Assembly (NCBI GenBank): GCA_017961705.1
Contig: JAGCWT010000153.1
Span: forward strand, 1-52,582
Direction of reading: 5' to 3'
DNA length: 52,582 nucleotides
From: Treponema sp.
GTDB taxonomy: Bacteria; Spirochaetota; Spirochaetia; Treponematales; Treponemataceae
How positions within the stretch are numbered: the stretch's first letter is position 1; each line of letters starts with the position of its first letter. Position numbers and translations under genes: made by a program. The notes beneath the pieces are model-generated. The model made no database searches. It was not told the DNA's origin and saw nothing but the letters and a program-made list of their open reading frames with translations. This document shows positions 52,494-52,582 of the stretch, one piece after another.

Positions 52494-52582
52494 CTATTTG
52501 CCGTCGTGGATTTTAACCACTTTCTGAACACGCTGAATAAATTCTTCGTCCTGCAATAAAGCTTCCACGCTTACCGGCATCC
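52494..52582 (-). CDS. Partial CDS: C-terminal end of an upstream gene
   Basis: Minus-strand frame reads MPVSVEALLQDEEFIQRV and QKVVKIHDGK, then stop at 52494-52496. It enters from beyond the window edge; an ATG lies near the edge, but nothing shows that it starts there. The 70-nt spacing to the GH13 gene suggests a possible operon. Not recognised. Confidence 0.4.
   Translation of the reverse strand, partial: MPVSVEALLQDEEFIQRVQKVVKIHDGK

Noticed and set aside
1-52582. tRNA, rRNA, CRISPR array, transposase or prophage genes
   Set aside because: I found no sequence with these hallmarks in gaps or frames; the repeats found are non-coding and not spaced like a CRISPR array.

Overview
The window reads like a chromosomal segment of a spirochaete, most likely a host-associated Treponema. 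This rests on overall gene content: many lipoproteins with spirochaete-style lipoboxes, a cytoplasmic-type hybrid histidine kinase, a lysine/alanine-rich histone H1-like tail, a protein joining an Hsp70 substrate-binding-like domain to LysM, paired CNNM/CBS-type transporters and a methyl-accepting chemotaxis protein. The species was not determined. No rRNA, tRNA, CRISPR array, transposase or complete prophage was seen.

Layout. 1-1424: a 5'-truncated RHS gene tip running out of the window. 1438-3033: a PrsW-type intramembrane protease fused in frame to a histone H1-like tail. 3153-7085: outer-membrane barrel, small membrane protein, lipoprotein, APH/choline-kinase-like phosphotransferase and a small secreted protein; a 33-nt direct repeat marks a duplication scar. 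7382-11344: full-length purL. 11592-15066: two secreted proteins, an Hsp20 behind a sigma-54-like site, and a cytidylate-kinase-like enzyme. 15129-18718 (minus): an operon of a thioredoxin-fold lipoprotein and two CNNM/CBS proteins. 18797-24078: flavin reductase, DJ-1/PfpI, then a signalling operon (double-receiver regulator, hybrid kinase, PHP phosphatase). 24111-26008: DksA/TraR-like zinc finger, infA, membrane DnaJ, hypoxanthine/uracil-type DNA glycosylase. 26162-31199 (minus): a large Ig-like repeat lipoprotein, a membrane XRE regulator and a three-gene operon. 31594-37548: esterase, chemoreceptor, GH5 enzyme, RsmI-like methylase, shikimate kinase. 37561-45070 (minus): SlyD with a metal-binding tail, NifU-like protein, lytic transglycosylase, the Hsp70-SBD/LysM protein with a structured leader, a secreted YD-like protein and an IlvY-like regulator; the last is in an apparent metK-nth-ilvY operon (46939-44165). 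47410-52423: a threonine-synthase-like protein that lacks the PLP lysine, converging on a very long GH13 protein.

Three themes recur. First, at least six GC-rich dispersed intergenic repeats occur in both orientations, one with terminal inverted repeats. Second, many genes have a -10 box (often extended, TGC-TATAAT-like) ending only 6-7 nt before the ATG, which implies leaderless mRNAs. Third, several proteins keep a family fold but have lost catalytic residues (threonine-synthase-like, ArsC-like, thioredoxin-like). The strongest candidates for new biology are the ThrC-like protein, the PrsW/H1 fusion with its internal ribosome-binding site, the Hsp70-SBD/LysM protein with its switch-like leader, the sigma-54-like Hsp20 promoter and the repeat family.
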